Assembly (NCBI RefSeq): GCF_033958435.1 | Contig: NC_134137.1 | Coordinates: 256,292,501-256,356,500 of the forward strand | Source of the DNA: Carettochelys insculpta | Taxonomy: Eukaryota; Chordata; Testudines; Carettochelyidae | DNA: 64,000 nucleotides | Direction of reading: 5' to 3' | Program-made: the position numbers and the translations under genes | Part shown: positions 51,801-58,608 of the stretch, one piece after another | Position numbering within the stretch: the first letter of the stretch is position 1 | Layout of the letters: every line of letters begins with the position of its first letter | Notes under the pieces: generated by a model | What the model was told of the DNA's origin: nothing | The model's input: only the letters and a program-made list of their open reading frames with translations | The model's database searches: none

Positions 51801-54800
51801 CTCCACTTGGGGAGGGAGAGGCCACAAGACTGAAGCCCTGAAGCCATGTTGGCTGAAGCCCTGAGCTGTGGTGCTCCTGCAGGGCAGAAGAAGGGAGCTG
51901 CAGGGCTGGACGCAGGAGCCATCAGCCCTGTGCCCTGAGCAGGGTTAAACCTGTGAGCTGGGAGCCACTGTGCCCCCTTGGGACTAGAACCCCAAACCCA
52001 TAGGCAGAGCTGAGGATGTAGAGGCCATGTTGTTGCTGGCCCCCAAATTGCAGTGGCTGACCCAGAAATGAGCAGTCTTTGGGAAGCTCCTCACTCCCCC
52101 TTTCCAAGACCAGCATCTCATGAAGTGAGTCTGTGCTCACGAAAGCTCATGCTCAGAACTTTTCTGTTAGTCTACAAGGTGCCACAGGACCCTTCGTTGC
52201 TGTTACAGATCCAGACTAACAGGGCTACCCCTCCGATACTTCACTCCCCCTTCTCTGTCCCAGCACCCACTCCTGCCCCTGCCCCTGCCCCTGCACACTC
52301 TGCTCCCTGGCCAGGTTGGAGAGTGGAAGCCAGAGCTAAGCAGCGTAGGGTGGTTGGTGCCATGGACCTGGTACCTGTGGTGTCAGTTGCAACTGCTCCT
52401 CAGCTTCCTGCCACCTTTGATTGAACAGCCAGTGGAAGCTGTTAGGGTTGGTGCTGGAGTCCTTGAGGCGGGTGGCTGTGCCCAGGAGCTGGCAGTGCAG
52501 CACCAGGGCTGGTGGCTGGCACCCTTAAATAAAACACAAAAATCTGAGGGGTGCTGCAGCACCCACCCCTATTTCCCTTGCCTATGTTGCTATCCTTCTC
52601 CCTGCAACCTGAGTTACCCCTGCCCTTAACTACCCTGCCTGCATCTTGAATGATTTACATATTTTTTCAGCTGCCTCTCCCCTTTGTGTTACAATTTTTG
52701 GTTGCCCTTCTCAATCCAGACAGGCTGGGTGGCCTGCTGAGATGAATCAGAGGGTGGAAGCAGTGTTCCTCTTCCAGTGAGGGCGTCATTGAGAAGAGCT
52801 AACTTGAGCTCCACTGGGCCCCGTCCTCCCAAATAGGGGTCAAGCTATGGCTATGCCTGATGTCTCTTATTCCATCAAATGGACAGAGCCCCAAGGCACC
52901 CACCCTATGTCATGGGGCTCTGGAGTTTTTATAATATGCTAGGGAGTGGGGGGCAGGTCATGAAGAAAAAGGTTGAGGACCCTTGCCATAGACTAATACA
53001 TTGTCAGATAATTTTCCATTACCTCTTTCCTGAATTTTCCTTTTTCACTTGTATTCCATTATTCCTACCACATTGCACAACTTAAATTATTGCTTTTGCA
53101 TATCACTTTGTGCATCTTTCAGGTATTGTAGACTGCTGCTGTGATAACCACTGTTATTATTTACCTAAGCTTTAACACACACACATATACACACACACTT
53201 CTAAAAGGTGTTTCTTACAGATAATAAACTCTCATAGCATCTTCCATGTGAGTTGCTATTCTGCTCATTGATAAATTCCTTCCCTGTGTACTGAGCTTGC
53301 TCCGTTTTGTCAATATACTTCTAGTTCAGCTGCTCAGAACAGAATGTGATAGTCCAGTGAATTTGATTGTTTCAAGTATCTGAAGGAAGAAATCTTAGGA
53401 AACAAGAACTTCCACAGATGTGGTAAAAAGTAATGGATCTTTCCTCTCTTGCACCACAGTGGTTGCAAAATTACACCCACCAAAACTAATCTGAACCATA
53501 AACATATTTAATGCAGAATGCCTTCATGTAAGGTGAGAATCTTGTACTTCTCCCTTTGAAGAGGACTATCAACATAAGTAGTAGAAAAGACAACTTGAAC
53601 GCAGAATGGCCTGGCAGCGTGTGTATGAGCCTTAATGACTTTTCATCTCTCATAGACTTCAGACTCTTCAATCAAGCAGCATAAAAGCACTATAAACCAT
53701 GATCCAACACATGACTAATGCAAGCTCTTATTGTCTAGTGAGGGAAATTAAGATCTTTTATGTTTCTTAATTACAGATCTCTTATAATTTCTTTCAAACA
53801 GGGGAACCAGAACTATGCAAGAGACTGACTGGTATGATCCATATTCATTTTTCTGTTTTCATTCACAGTATGGGATTTAATTGACCATGAAAATGACATT
53901 CAGGACTGTGACCTCCTCAACCATTTGACACACAAATAGAGAAGTCCAGAAAAAAGGCTTTTATCCACTTGTGCTGATGAGAAGACTGTGCCCAGTACCC
54001 ATAGTTATGGAGTATGCTATGGTTATCCATGATTATGCCACTTTCAGGCTGAATTTTTGCAGTGCATGATAAGTCTGAGATAGTTTACACACTCAGAAAA
54101 TATCCGACTAATTCAGAAAAAGCATGCCTCCAAAGAAGTGTCAAGTTCACCCGGTCAGTCACTATGTTGACTCCCCACTCAATAGTGCATCCAGGTCAAG
54201 GTGATGGTCCTACATTTGAAAGGTCTTCTGGATTGGATCTGTGTTGCCTGAAGAACTTCTCTCTCTGTGACCAGAACATGCTATGTTACTTGCATTACCA
54301 AAGAGCAGTTTAGCTGGCAACCACACTAAGTCTTGAGATTGATGGGGCTAGACTTTTATTGGTCTACAGAATTCTTTTCTTTTTCAAGATCAAAATGACC
54401 TCAGAACTCCAATCTACAAGATATGGCTTTTGTGATTTTTATCACAGGTGTCATGATCTCTTAAAACCAGGAGATGTGAATACATCACACTAATCTTCAA
54501 TTTTTTAAAAAAATAATGTTAAGTTTCTAGTCCTCTTGTTTGCAGAGAAATGCTAGGACATTTGAATGGAAAAAATTGCAATCAAACAGAAGGCAGATAG
54601 AAAGAACTCCAAATATTTTTTTTCAAAAGCTCATCATTTTAAAGCCAGTATCATAATTTCAGGATGGCAGGGGTGACTAATGATTTTTAAACAATCCTCT
54701 ACACATCAATTCACCAGCTTTCCATACCAATAAAAATATTAACAATAAAGAAGCAGCTTATAACTTATACCATTGGCTAGAACTGAGAAGGAAAGGGCAG

Positions 54801-57800
54801 ACTCATGATTCAGTTTTATTTTTTTAAAATGCATAAGATTCTCAGGTATCACAGTGCTAGATGAACATTGAATTATAGACAGGCAGATACAATTTCAGCT
54901 GCACAGAACTGCATGGGAAATAATTATTATATCCCTGTTTCTGTGCTTGGTAAGTAAACTGATGTTGTTTTTCATTATTTTGTTCATTTATACACATTAT
55001 TTGTATGCAATCGGTATTTTGTATTTACTAAATAAAATACAACTAGGGTCCTACCAAATTCATAGCTGTGAAAAATGCATCAATGATTGAGAAATCTGGT
55101 CTCCCCTGTGCAACATGGTCCTCTGTGTGCTTTTGCCTTATACGGCACAGATGTTATGGGGGCATCCAGCATTTCTTAAATTGGGGGTCCTGACACAAGA
55201 AGGAGTTGCAAGAAACCCACAAAAGTATTCTAAGGGGTGTTGGAATGTTGCCAACTTTACTTCTATACTATCTTTAGAGCTGGGCAATCAGAGTGTAATG
55301 GCTGTTGGTCCCATGCCCAGATTTGAAGGCAGTACCACCTGGGCAATAGCAGAAAAGTTAGGGAGCAATACCATACCATGCCACCCTTGGCTCTGCGCTT
55401 CTGTCTTCAGAGCTGGACAGTGGCTGCTGATTGAGGGGCAAGCTTTGAAGGCAGCAGAACAGAAGTAAGGGTGGCAACAGCATATCCTGCTGCCCTTAGT
55501 TCTGTGCTGCTGCTGCTGCTGCTGGCAGCATCTCTGCCTTTGTCAGCTGGGCTCCCAGCCAGCAGCCTCTGTTCTCCAGCTCCCCAACTCCAAAGGCAGT
55601 GCTGCCGCCAGCAGCACAGATCTAAGGGTCAGCTGTACCACCACCCTCCCTACAATAATTTTGCAACTGCTTGCCCTCAACTCCTTTTTTGGTTGGAACC
55701 TCTACAATCACAACAACATGATAGCTCAGATTTAAATGCCTGAAATCATGATATTTATTATTTTAAAAATCCTATGACCACAAAATTGACCAAAATGGAG
55801 CATGAAGTTGGTAGGGCCCTAAATATAATTCACTGCCTGCTCTGGCCTGATGCATTTAGAGATTCATGTGGCTTCTCTCATTTTAGCTTCTTTATGCATA
55901 AATTATTGAAAGTTATTTTCTGTATTGGCAGCAACAGTAATTAAATACAGGAAAATATTAAAATATATATTCCTCAATTCCTCATGTTATACCGATAGGT
56001 GAAGAAGGTAAAGCTGGCCATGGAGCTCTCAGAACTTGTGATTTACACCAAAGCTGAAAAGTTTAAAAGCTTTGAGCATTCAAAAGAGAATCAGAAGTTC
56101 TATGAAATGAATTCAATTGGAGAGGTAAAAGCACGAAAACTTGCCAAACAGACAGGTAATTTCTTTTTCTTTAATCAGATCAAAGTTGTACTATTGCCAC
56201 AGTTCATTGCTTAGCTGTCAGAACAATCAGTAAACATTATGAAACACATAGGCTCTGCTTTATTGGTTTGTTTTATAGACAGTTTTAGACATATTCTGGC
56301 AATAGAGTTGCAGATCTGTATTTGTTGCTTTATTAAGTGAAATGAAATAGTTTTTTTCTAAATAAAAATATGTAGTTCCATATTCTTTTAAATTCATATT
56401 GCCTCATAAAAACAAACATAATAAAAGAACCATATGAATACATTCTGTTTAATTGCAAACAATAATGGGAGTGTTTGTACCAAAAGGTTCTGAATAATTT
56501 TATCATCTGTACTTGAACATACATGGAACACATTTTTACTATAATGAGCTATATTCTCCCTTTGATGTTCTTGTACACTCCAATTGCACCTTAATAACTG
56601 CATGTTCAGTTAAAGGGTCACGGATCCCCAAAGCATACAGCCAGGCTGAATTAGGTAGAATTACCGTTCTAACCTGGTCTGCATCATTCTGGCCCCTAAG
56701 CACCATTTACTATAGCCTCAGGCTGGTTTAAGTTGAGCCAGGTGCCAGTAGACCTCTGGGAATGTTAGGACAGTTAGATATCACTGTTCTCAAGCAACGT
56801 TCCCTCTAATCTTTTCCATCCATATCTGGATTTTTTTCCATCAATGTGCAGAGTATTTTTTTGTGCTCAAAGGTATGTGTGAATGGGCACCACCCACAGA
56901 AACACAAAAACACACGAGTGCACAGCTTAGTGGGAACACTGTTCACAAGAAAGAAGTTTGGCATAGATGCTTCTCTGGCAGTTCCAGGCCACCTAAGAAT
57001 CCCCCTGCACTGTGCAGATCCTTCAGTGCCTGGTAAGTTTAGAAAAGTGGTGCCAGACTGCCCTTACGGAGCACAGCGCATGCCCTTAAGTTGTTAGCGT
57101 CATGATCCTGAAGAAATGAAGTTCTGTTATTAATTACTACATAAGAAGAGCCCCAACTAGTCACTATAAACTTCGCCCTCCCTGTCAGTGTGCTTTAGGC
57201 CTGTTCAAGAGGTGTATGTGTCTAGGAGTGAGATGTCCTAGCTTGGTAACCGTTGAATAACTGGCCTTTCTCGAAATACTGTGAACAAGATTATCCCTTA
57301 ACTGTTGTAGGTTTCGTGGTATAGACACTTTTTCATTGGGCCAGATTAGTCATTTGTTGTATGTAGGGCATGAGACTGCAATCAAAAGGGAACAACTCCT
57401 AACTAATACCAATGAGGGCTAGAATTTACCTAGAGAGCACTTGTAGTAGTGATTTCTTAGCACATCTGTTTCCAGTCCTCCCCATTCCTGAGAAGGTTTT
57501 GCATATTTTTAGTGTAAAACATACACATTAACCCAGATCATCACCAATAAACAGAGTGAAATATCTTCCAGAAGAAAACATATAGTTCACTGCATTCTTA
57601 GGAATAGTTACTAATACTCTAGTACCAAATTATATGGATTTTAAATATGAATTTAGTCTTTTTTAAAGTAGTGCGCATACTTAGGTAACATTAGGGAAAC
57701 ATTTTAAGGAAATACAAACATCACTATTCTGTTAATTGTATCAGGACTAAAAAACACATAATCTTATTATTTCTTTGAAACATGATCTGTTTGCGAGTAC

Positions 57801-57958
57801 TTTGTAGTGATGCATCTTAACATTTTTATGCTCTTTTTCAGCTAATGAATTTGTTTTGCATACTGCCAGATTTATTACAAGAATTTATCCCAAAGGGACC
57901 AGAACTTCCTCTTCTAATTATAATCCTCAAGAATTCTGGAATGTGGGATGCCAGATGG
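21677..57958 (+). CDS. PLCZ1: PLCZ1 (phospholipase C zeta), partial gene: six internal exons over 36 kb
   Basis: PLCZ1 hydrolyses PI(4,5)P2 to IP3 and diacylglycerol. In mammals it is the sperm factor that starts egg calcium oscillations. Six + strand exons (21677-21878, 25465-25609, 31205-31357, 46122-46349, 55999-56155, 57842-57958) join in compatible phases (2, 0, 0, 0, 1, 1) and read in order: end of the EF-hand lobe, X domain, X-Y linker, start of Y domain. Seen in the sequence: catalytic histidines in SSSHNTYL and [10 protein letters not shown], calcium-ligand contexts EIDCWDG and SLENHC, a 76-residue exon holding a short acidic-then-basic linker, and the Y-domain start EFWNVGCQM. The charged linker and the motif [11 protein letters not shown] fit PLC-zeta better than PLC-delta. 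Absent from the window: promoter, start codon, EF-hand exons, most of Y, C2. A PLC-delta paralogue is the alternative; I consider PLCZ1 clearly more likely. Confidence 0.86.
22814..23256. mobile_element. Fold-back element, family C, copy 1 (first of tandem pair)
   Basis: Starts GGCCACATCTACCCTCCAG and ends TTGCTAGCGTAGACGCAGCC, flanked by TAT (22811-22813; 23257-23259). The interior is repeated variants of TCTTTTGAAAGA/CTTTCGAAAG. Confidence 0.8.
23260..23690. mobile_element. Fold-back element, family C, copy 2 (second of tandem pair)
   Basis: Ends ACTTGCTAGTGTAGACACAGCT. The left end is diverged (TGCTATATTTAATCTAGCAA). The interior again consists of TCTTTTGAAAGA variants. It abuts copy 1 and appears to share the middle TAT; right flank TAC. 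It contains the CATCTGGGAGAGG block also found in the family D element at 62920-63337. Confidence 0.7.
24099..24795 (-). mobile_element. Fold-back element, family A, copy 3 (inverted)
   Basis: Starts GGGTGCATCTACACTAGCC and ends TGTGCTAGTGTAGACTTAGCC; flanked by AAT (24096-24098; 24796-24798). The central GC-rich block, including the (CTG)n run near 24431-24455, is inverted relative to copies 1 and 2. It is 697 bp and more diverged than those two. Confidence 0.85.
25465..25609 (+). CDS. PLCZ1: PLCZ1 exon: X domain core
   Basis: The acceptor follows a long T-run ending AAAG at 25464; the donor is GTG|GTATGT at 25610. One base completes the previous codon and 48 codons follow, ending in phase 0. 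The translation contains [16 protein letters not shown], the most conserved X-domain block, whose Glu and Asp bind the catalytic calcium. [10 protein letters not shown] follows, carrying the second catalytic histidine. The exon ends EKYAFV, matching the family boundary before the SDYP block. An A-family fold-back element ends 669 bp upstream. Confidence 0.92.
26423..26468 (-). repeat. Fragment of amniote interspersed repeat (58356-58608 family)
   Basis: AACAAGCAGCCCTGTAGCACC, then AGAGACTAACAAATTTATTA matches the 3' part of the repeat duplicated at 58356-58608. Confidence 0.55.
26548..27030. mobile_element. hAT non-autonomous element
   Basis: Ends CAGAGTTTCTCAA and, inverted, CAGTGTTTCTCAA; flanked by 8-bp duplications CTCTAAAG (26540-26547) and CTGTAAAG (27031-27038), 7 of 8 identical. 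TIR and 8-bp duplication are the hAT signature. There is no transposase frame. Confidence 0.8.
28085..28795 (+). mobile_element. Fold-back element, family A, copy 2, inside CR1
   Basis: Starts GGCTACATCTACACGTG and ends TGTGTAGACACAGCT; flanked by AAT (28082-28084; 28796-28798). Same orientation and same 711-bp length as copy 1 and very similar throughout, so recently active relative to the CR1. Removing it rejoins the LINE sequence as CAGTCAATCTGTG. Confidence 0.9.
28866..29530. mobile_element. hAT non-autonomous element inside CR1
   Basis: Ends CGGGGTGGCCAAC and, inverted, CAGGGATAGCCAAC. An 8-bp duplication AACTACAT (28858-28865) / AACTAGAT (29531-29538) matches the CR1 sequence GAACTAGATAAATT it interrupts. 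GC-rich, no transposase. Confidence 0.82.
29743..31204. other. PLCZ1 intron, no recognised element
   Basis: AT-rich intronic sequence. At 30923-30936 there is an isolated ATGTCTACATTGAA resembling the fold-back terminus, without a partner. Confidence 0.5.
31205..31357 (+). CDS. PLCZ1: PLCZ1 exon: end of X domain
   Basis: The acceptor is TTTTCAG at 31204 and the donor is GAG|GTAACA at 31358. The exon is exactly 51 codons, phase 0 at both ends. It begins [15 protein letters not shown], where the Glu of SLENHC is a calcium ligand and catalytic-site residue in the PLC family. It continues through [17 protein letters not shown] and ends DLPSPE, the conserved end of the X-domain barrel half. In human PLCZ1 the same PSPE is followed directly by [12 protein letters not shown], which is what the next exon provides. 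Confidence 0.92.
31840..32137. mobile_element. hAT MITE
   Basis: Ends CAGTGATTCCCAGCC and, inverted, TAGTGGTTACCAGCC; flanks ACCTAGAA (31832-31839) / ACCCAGAG (32138-32145), 6 of 8 identical. AT-rich interior with no coding. Confidence 0.68.
32433..32787. mobile_element. Fold-back element, family D, copy 2
   Basis: Ends AGTTACTTCTACACTA and, inverted, AGCTATGTCTACACTA. The interior repeats TGTTGACA/TGTCAACA variants as in 62920-63337. Flanks AGA / GGA match at 2 of 3 bases, so the ends are approximate. Confidence 0.68.
32788..36556. other. PLCZ1 intron, mostly unclassified
   Basis: No gene. The only clear items are T-rich runs, a GT/CA-rich patch at 35594-35690 and a hAT-like left end TAGTTCTCAAACTTTTTACC near 35035 whose partner end I could not place. 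Confidence 0.4.
36557..36834. mobile_element. Fold-back element, family E, copy 2
   Basis: Ends GGCCTGGTCTATACAAG and, inverted, GGTCTATACTTACTG. The interior AGATACACAATTCTAGCTA matches the family E block at 19614-19635. Duplication not visible; ends approximate. Confidence 0.55.
36835..39797. other. PLCZ1 intron, no recognised element
   Basis: Apart from a CA microsatellite (37855-37881) I see no gene, exon or transposon I can support. Confidence 0.45.
37855..37881. repeat. (AC)n microsatellite
   Basis: Thirteen uninterrupted AC units. Confidence 0.97.
39798..40128. mobile_element. hAT non-autonomous element
   Basis: Ends CGGGGAGCATCAACC and, inverted, CAGGGGTCAGCAACC; flanks ATGTAGCA (39790-39797) / AGCTAGCA (40129-40136), 6 of 8 identical. 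Confidence 0.68.
40890..43430 (+). mobile_element. DIRS relic: leader and gag, 3' truncated
   Basis: The clearest frame, 41472-41921, carries [20 protein letters not shown], then [20 protein letters not shown] and [12 protein letters not shown], aligning with the Cys/His region at 5771-6000. Pro/Ala/Thr-rich frames follow (41845-42426). Near 43340, [10 protein letters not shown] corresponds to ERRYFVPSQG at 7500 of the long copy. Homology stops about there, so RT and recombinase are absent. The left limit is approximate. Confidence 0.7.
43431..44377. other. PLCZ1 intron, possible hAT end
   Basis: Nothing coding. TTGAGACCCCCTGG near 43779-43792 resembles an inverted hAT terminus, but I could not place its partner. 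Confidence 0.3.
44378..44813 (+). mobile_element. Fold-back element, family B, copy 2
   Basis: 436 bp, identical in length to copy 1. Ends GGCTATATCTACACTAGCC and GGCTAGTGTAGACACGACC; flanked by ATT (44375-44377; 44814-44816). The centre CCCCTTATTCC/GGAATAAGGGG encloses the loop TATGAGCAGATG (44590-44601). Confidence 0.88.
44814..46121. other. PLCZ1 intron, no recognised element
   Basis: AT-rich sequence leading to the linker exon; polypyrimidine sequence before 46121. Confidence 0.5.
46122..46349 (+). CDS. PLCZ1: PLCZ1 exon: X-domain end and X-Y linker
   Basis: The acceptor is TTTGCACAG at 46121 and the donor is AAG|GTAAAAG at 46350. The exon is 76 codons, phase 0 at both ends. [19 protein letters not shown] finishes the X domain. 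The rest is low-complexity linker: an acidic patch around [14 protein letters not shown], a Ser/Pro-rich stretch, then a basic tail with KRSASRR and QRKKSK. The acidic patch is notable because the mammalian PLC-zeta linker is mainly basic and is implicated in binding PIP2-containing membranes. Some 14.8 kb of transposon-rich intron separate it from the previous exon. Confidence 0.88.
46672..47736. mobile_element. hAT non-autonomous element with perfect 8-bp duplication
   Basis: Flanked by TGCTAGAG at 46664-46671 and 47737-47744, 8 of 8 identical. Ends TTGGGGTTGGGAACC and, inverted, CAGGGGTGGGAGACC. The interior is strongly purine-biased (GGGTGGG-rich, 46890-47340) with a C-run at 46764-46792; the long open frames here result from that bias. 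Confidence 0.85.
47810..49295 (+). mobile_element. CR1-type LINE, 3' part of ORF2 and 3' end
   Basis: Reading along: [11 protein letters not shown], then a broken [20 protein letters not shown] block, [20 protein letters not shown] (48221 frame, with the RT catalytic FADD), [58 protein letters not shown]. The 3' end is GCTAGATGGACTTTTGCTC, then CCCAGTATGGCCATTCTTAT. An A-rich tract (48506-48545) and an AG microsatellite interrupt it. Pseudogenic. Confidence 0.9.
48725..48750. repeat. (AG)n microsatellite after an ATCTAT run
   Basis: Thirteen AG units, preceded by ATCTAT/ATAT repeats at 48686-48720; both lie inside the CR1. Confidence 0.97.
49661..50045. repeat. Interspersed repeat (antisense CR1-like tail)
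   Basis: Contains AGAGACCATTGCAGTCATCT, CCCCAAATATGGTGATCAG and AAATTCTCTGCAGTAACTCA, features of a common reptile repeat related to 14581-14700. Class uncertain. Confidence 0.4.
50046..51621. other. PLCZ1 intron, unclassified
   Basis: Includes a short (CCCAG)n run at 50764-50786 and, near 51340-51430, a trace of a palindromic repeat (GGTGTAACTTCACTGAAATC). No gene. Confidence 0.4.
51622..52985. mobile_element. hAT non-autonomous element
   Basis: Ends CAGCAGTTCTCAGCTGG and, inverted, CAAGGGTCCTCAACC; flanks CCGCAGAC (51614-51621) / CCATAGAC (52986-52993), 6 of 8 identical. GC-rich, no transposase. It contains the repeat at 52118-52235 and a CCCCTG run at 52272-52293. Confidence 0.68.
52118..52235 (+). 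repeat. Amniote interspersed repeat nested in hAT
   Basis: ATGAAGTGAGTCTGTGCTCA, CGAAAGCTCATGCTC, TTAGTCTACAAGGTGCCACA, then CAGACTAACAGGGCTACCCC: the same family layout as 58496-58608, sense orientation. Confidence 0.65.
52994..55043. other. PLCZ1 intron, no recognised element
   Basis: AT-rich with a short AC/ATAC patch near 53174-53200. No exon found. Confidence 0.5.
55044..55821. mobile_element. hAT non-autonomous element
   Basis: Ends TAGGGTCCTACCAAATTCA and, inverted, TAGGGCCCTACCAACTTCA; flanks AATACAAC (55036-55043) / AATATAAT (55822-55829), differing only by two C/T transitions. GC-rich CTG-containing middle. It lies 177 bp upstream of a PLCZ1 exon. Confidence 0.82.
55999..56155 (+). 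CDS. PLCZ1: PLCZ1 exon: linker end and start of Y domain
   Basis: The acceptor AG is at 55997-55998 after a weak pyrimidine tract; the donor is CAG|GTAATT at 56156. The exon is 52 codons plus one base. It starts [22 protein letters not shown]: a residual basic linker, then the first strand of the Y half-barrel ([17 protein letters not shown]), a strong PLC-zeta/delta signature. It continues through [15 protein letters not shown] and splits the next codon after G, completed by CT at 57842. A 778-bp hAT element ends 177 bp upstream of the acceptor. Confidence 0.91.
56795..56941. mobile_element. Short hAT MITE
   Basis: Ends CAACGTTCCCTCTAAT and, inverted, CAGTGTTCCCACTAAG; flanks TTCTCAAG (56787-56794) / TTCACAAG (56942-56949), 7 of 8 identical. 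Same family as 15760-15933. Confidence 0.8.
57842..57958 (+). CDS. PLCZ1: PLCZ1 exon: Y domain
   Basis: The acceptor is CTTTTTCAG at 57841; the donor is ATGG|GTACGT at 57959. Two bases complete an alanine codon and 38 codons follow, plus one base. The correct frame reads [19 protein letters not shown], then [18 protein letters not shown]. These are the Y-domain blocks with FITRIYPK (substrate-pocket arginine) and [12 protein letters not shown], which is nearly invariant in PLC enzymes. A longer open frame also crosses this interval but gives no PLC similarity. The following exon (VALNF... in relatives) was not found in the remaining 6 kb, so the intron continues past the window. Confidence 0.91.
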
Positions 57959-58355
57959 GTACGTATTAGAATCCAGTGTGTGCTATTTAGAGTCCGGCAC
58001 AGACTATTTAGATATATATTTTTGCAAATTGTTTGTCGAATTATTGCATATCACATAACATTTAGGTAGCTATTTTCCACATAATCCTAAGTATTACTAC
58101 ATGAGTTTCCACATAATCCTAAATATTACTACATTATGTTAAACTCAATATATGACTGTGGCCTTGCCTGCCATTATTAAGGATTTAGGACACGGATTTA
58201 GGACAGTAATACTTTTTCAATCAGTTTATTTTAATGACTCTAATCTCAATACAAACATCCCATAGTTATTGCAGTTGTAGGGTAGCAGTAGATCTTCAAT
58301 TCACTTTTTCTGCTTTGAAGGGTTTGTAATTTCTAACAATTTCTCCCTTTTAATG

Positions 58356-58608
58356 TCAAAACAAAAAAAACAGTCCAATAGCACCTTAAAGGCCAACAAA
58401 ATAATTTATTAGGTGATGAGTTTTTGTGGGACAGACCCACTTCTTCAGATCATAGCCATACCAGAACAGACTCTGTTCTGTTCTGTTCTGTTCTGTTCTG
58501 GTATGGCTATGATCTGAAGAAGTGGGTCTGTCCCACGAAAGCTCATCACCTAATAAATTATTTTGTTAGTCTTTAAAGTGCTACTGGACTGCTTTTTTGT
58601 TTTGATAG
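58356..58608. repeat. Inverted duplication of an interspersed repeat with CTGTT linker
   Basis: Left arm 58356-58467 and right arm 58496-58608 are near-perfect reverse complements, both with GAAGTGGGTCTGTCCCAC, CTCATCACCTAATAAATTAT and TGCTACTGGACTG or close variants. Between them lies (CTGTT)n, about 58473-58497. The family also occurs at 52118-52235 and 26423-26468. Confidence 0.85.

Noticed and set aside
57845..58069. 74-residue frame starting [11 protein letters not shown]
   Set aside because: Wrong frame across the PLCZ1 Y-domain exon. The frame one step over gives conserved PLC motifs with correct splice sites.
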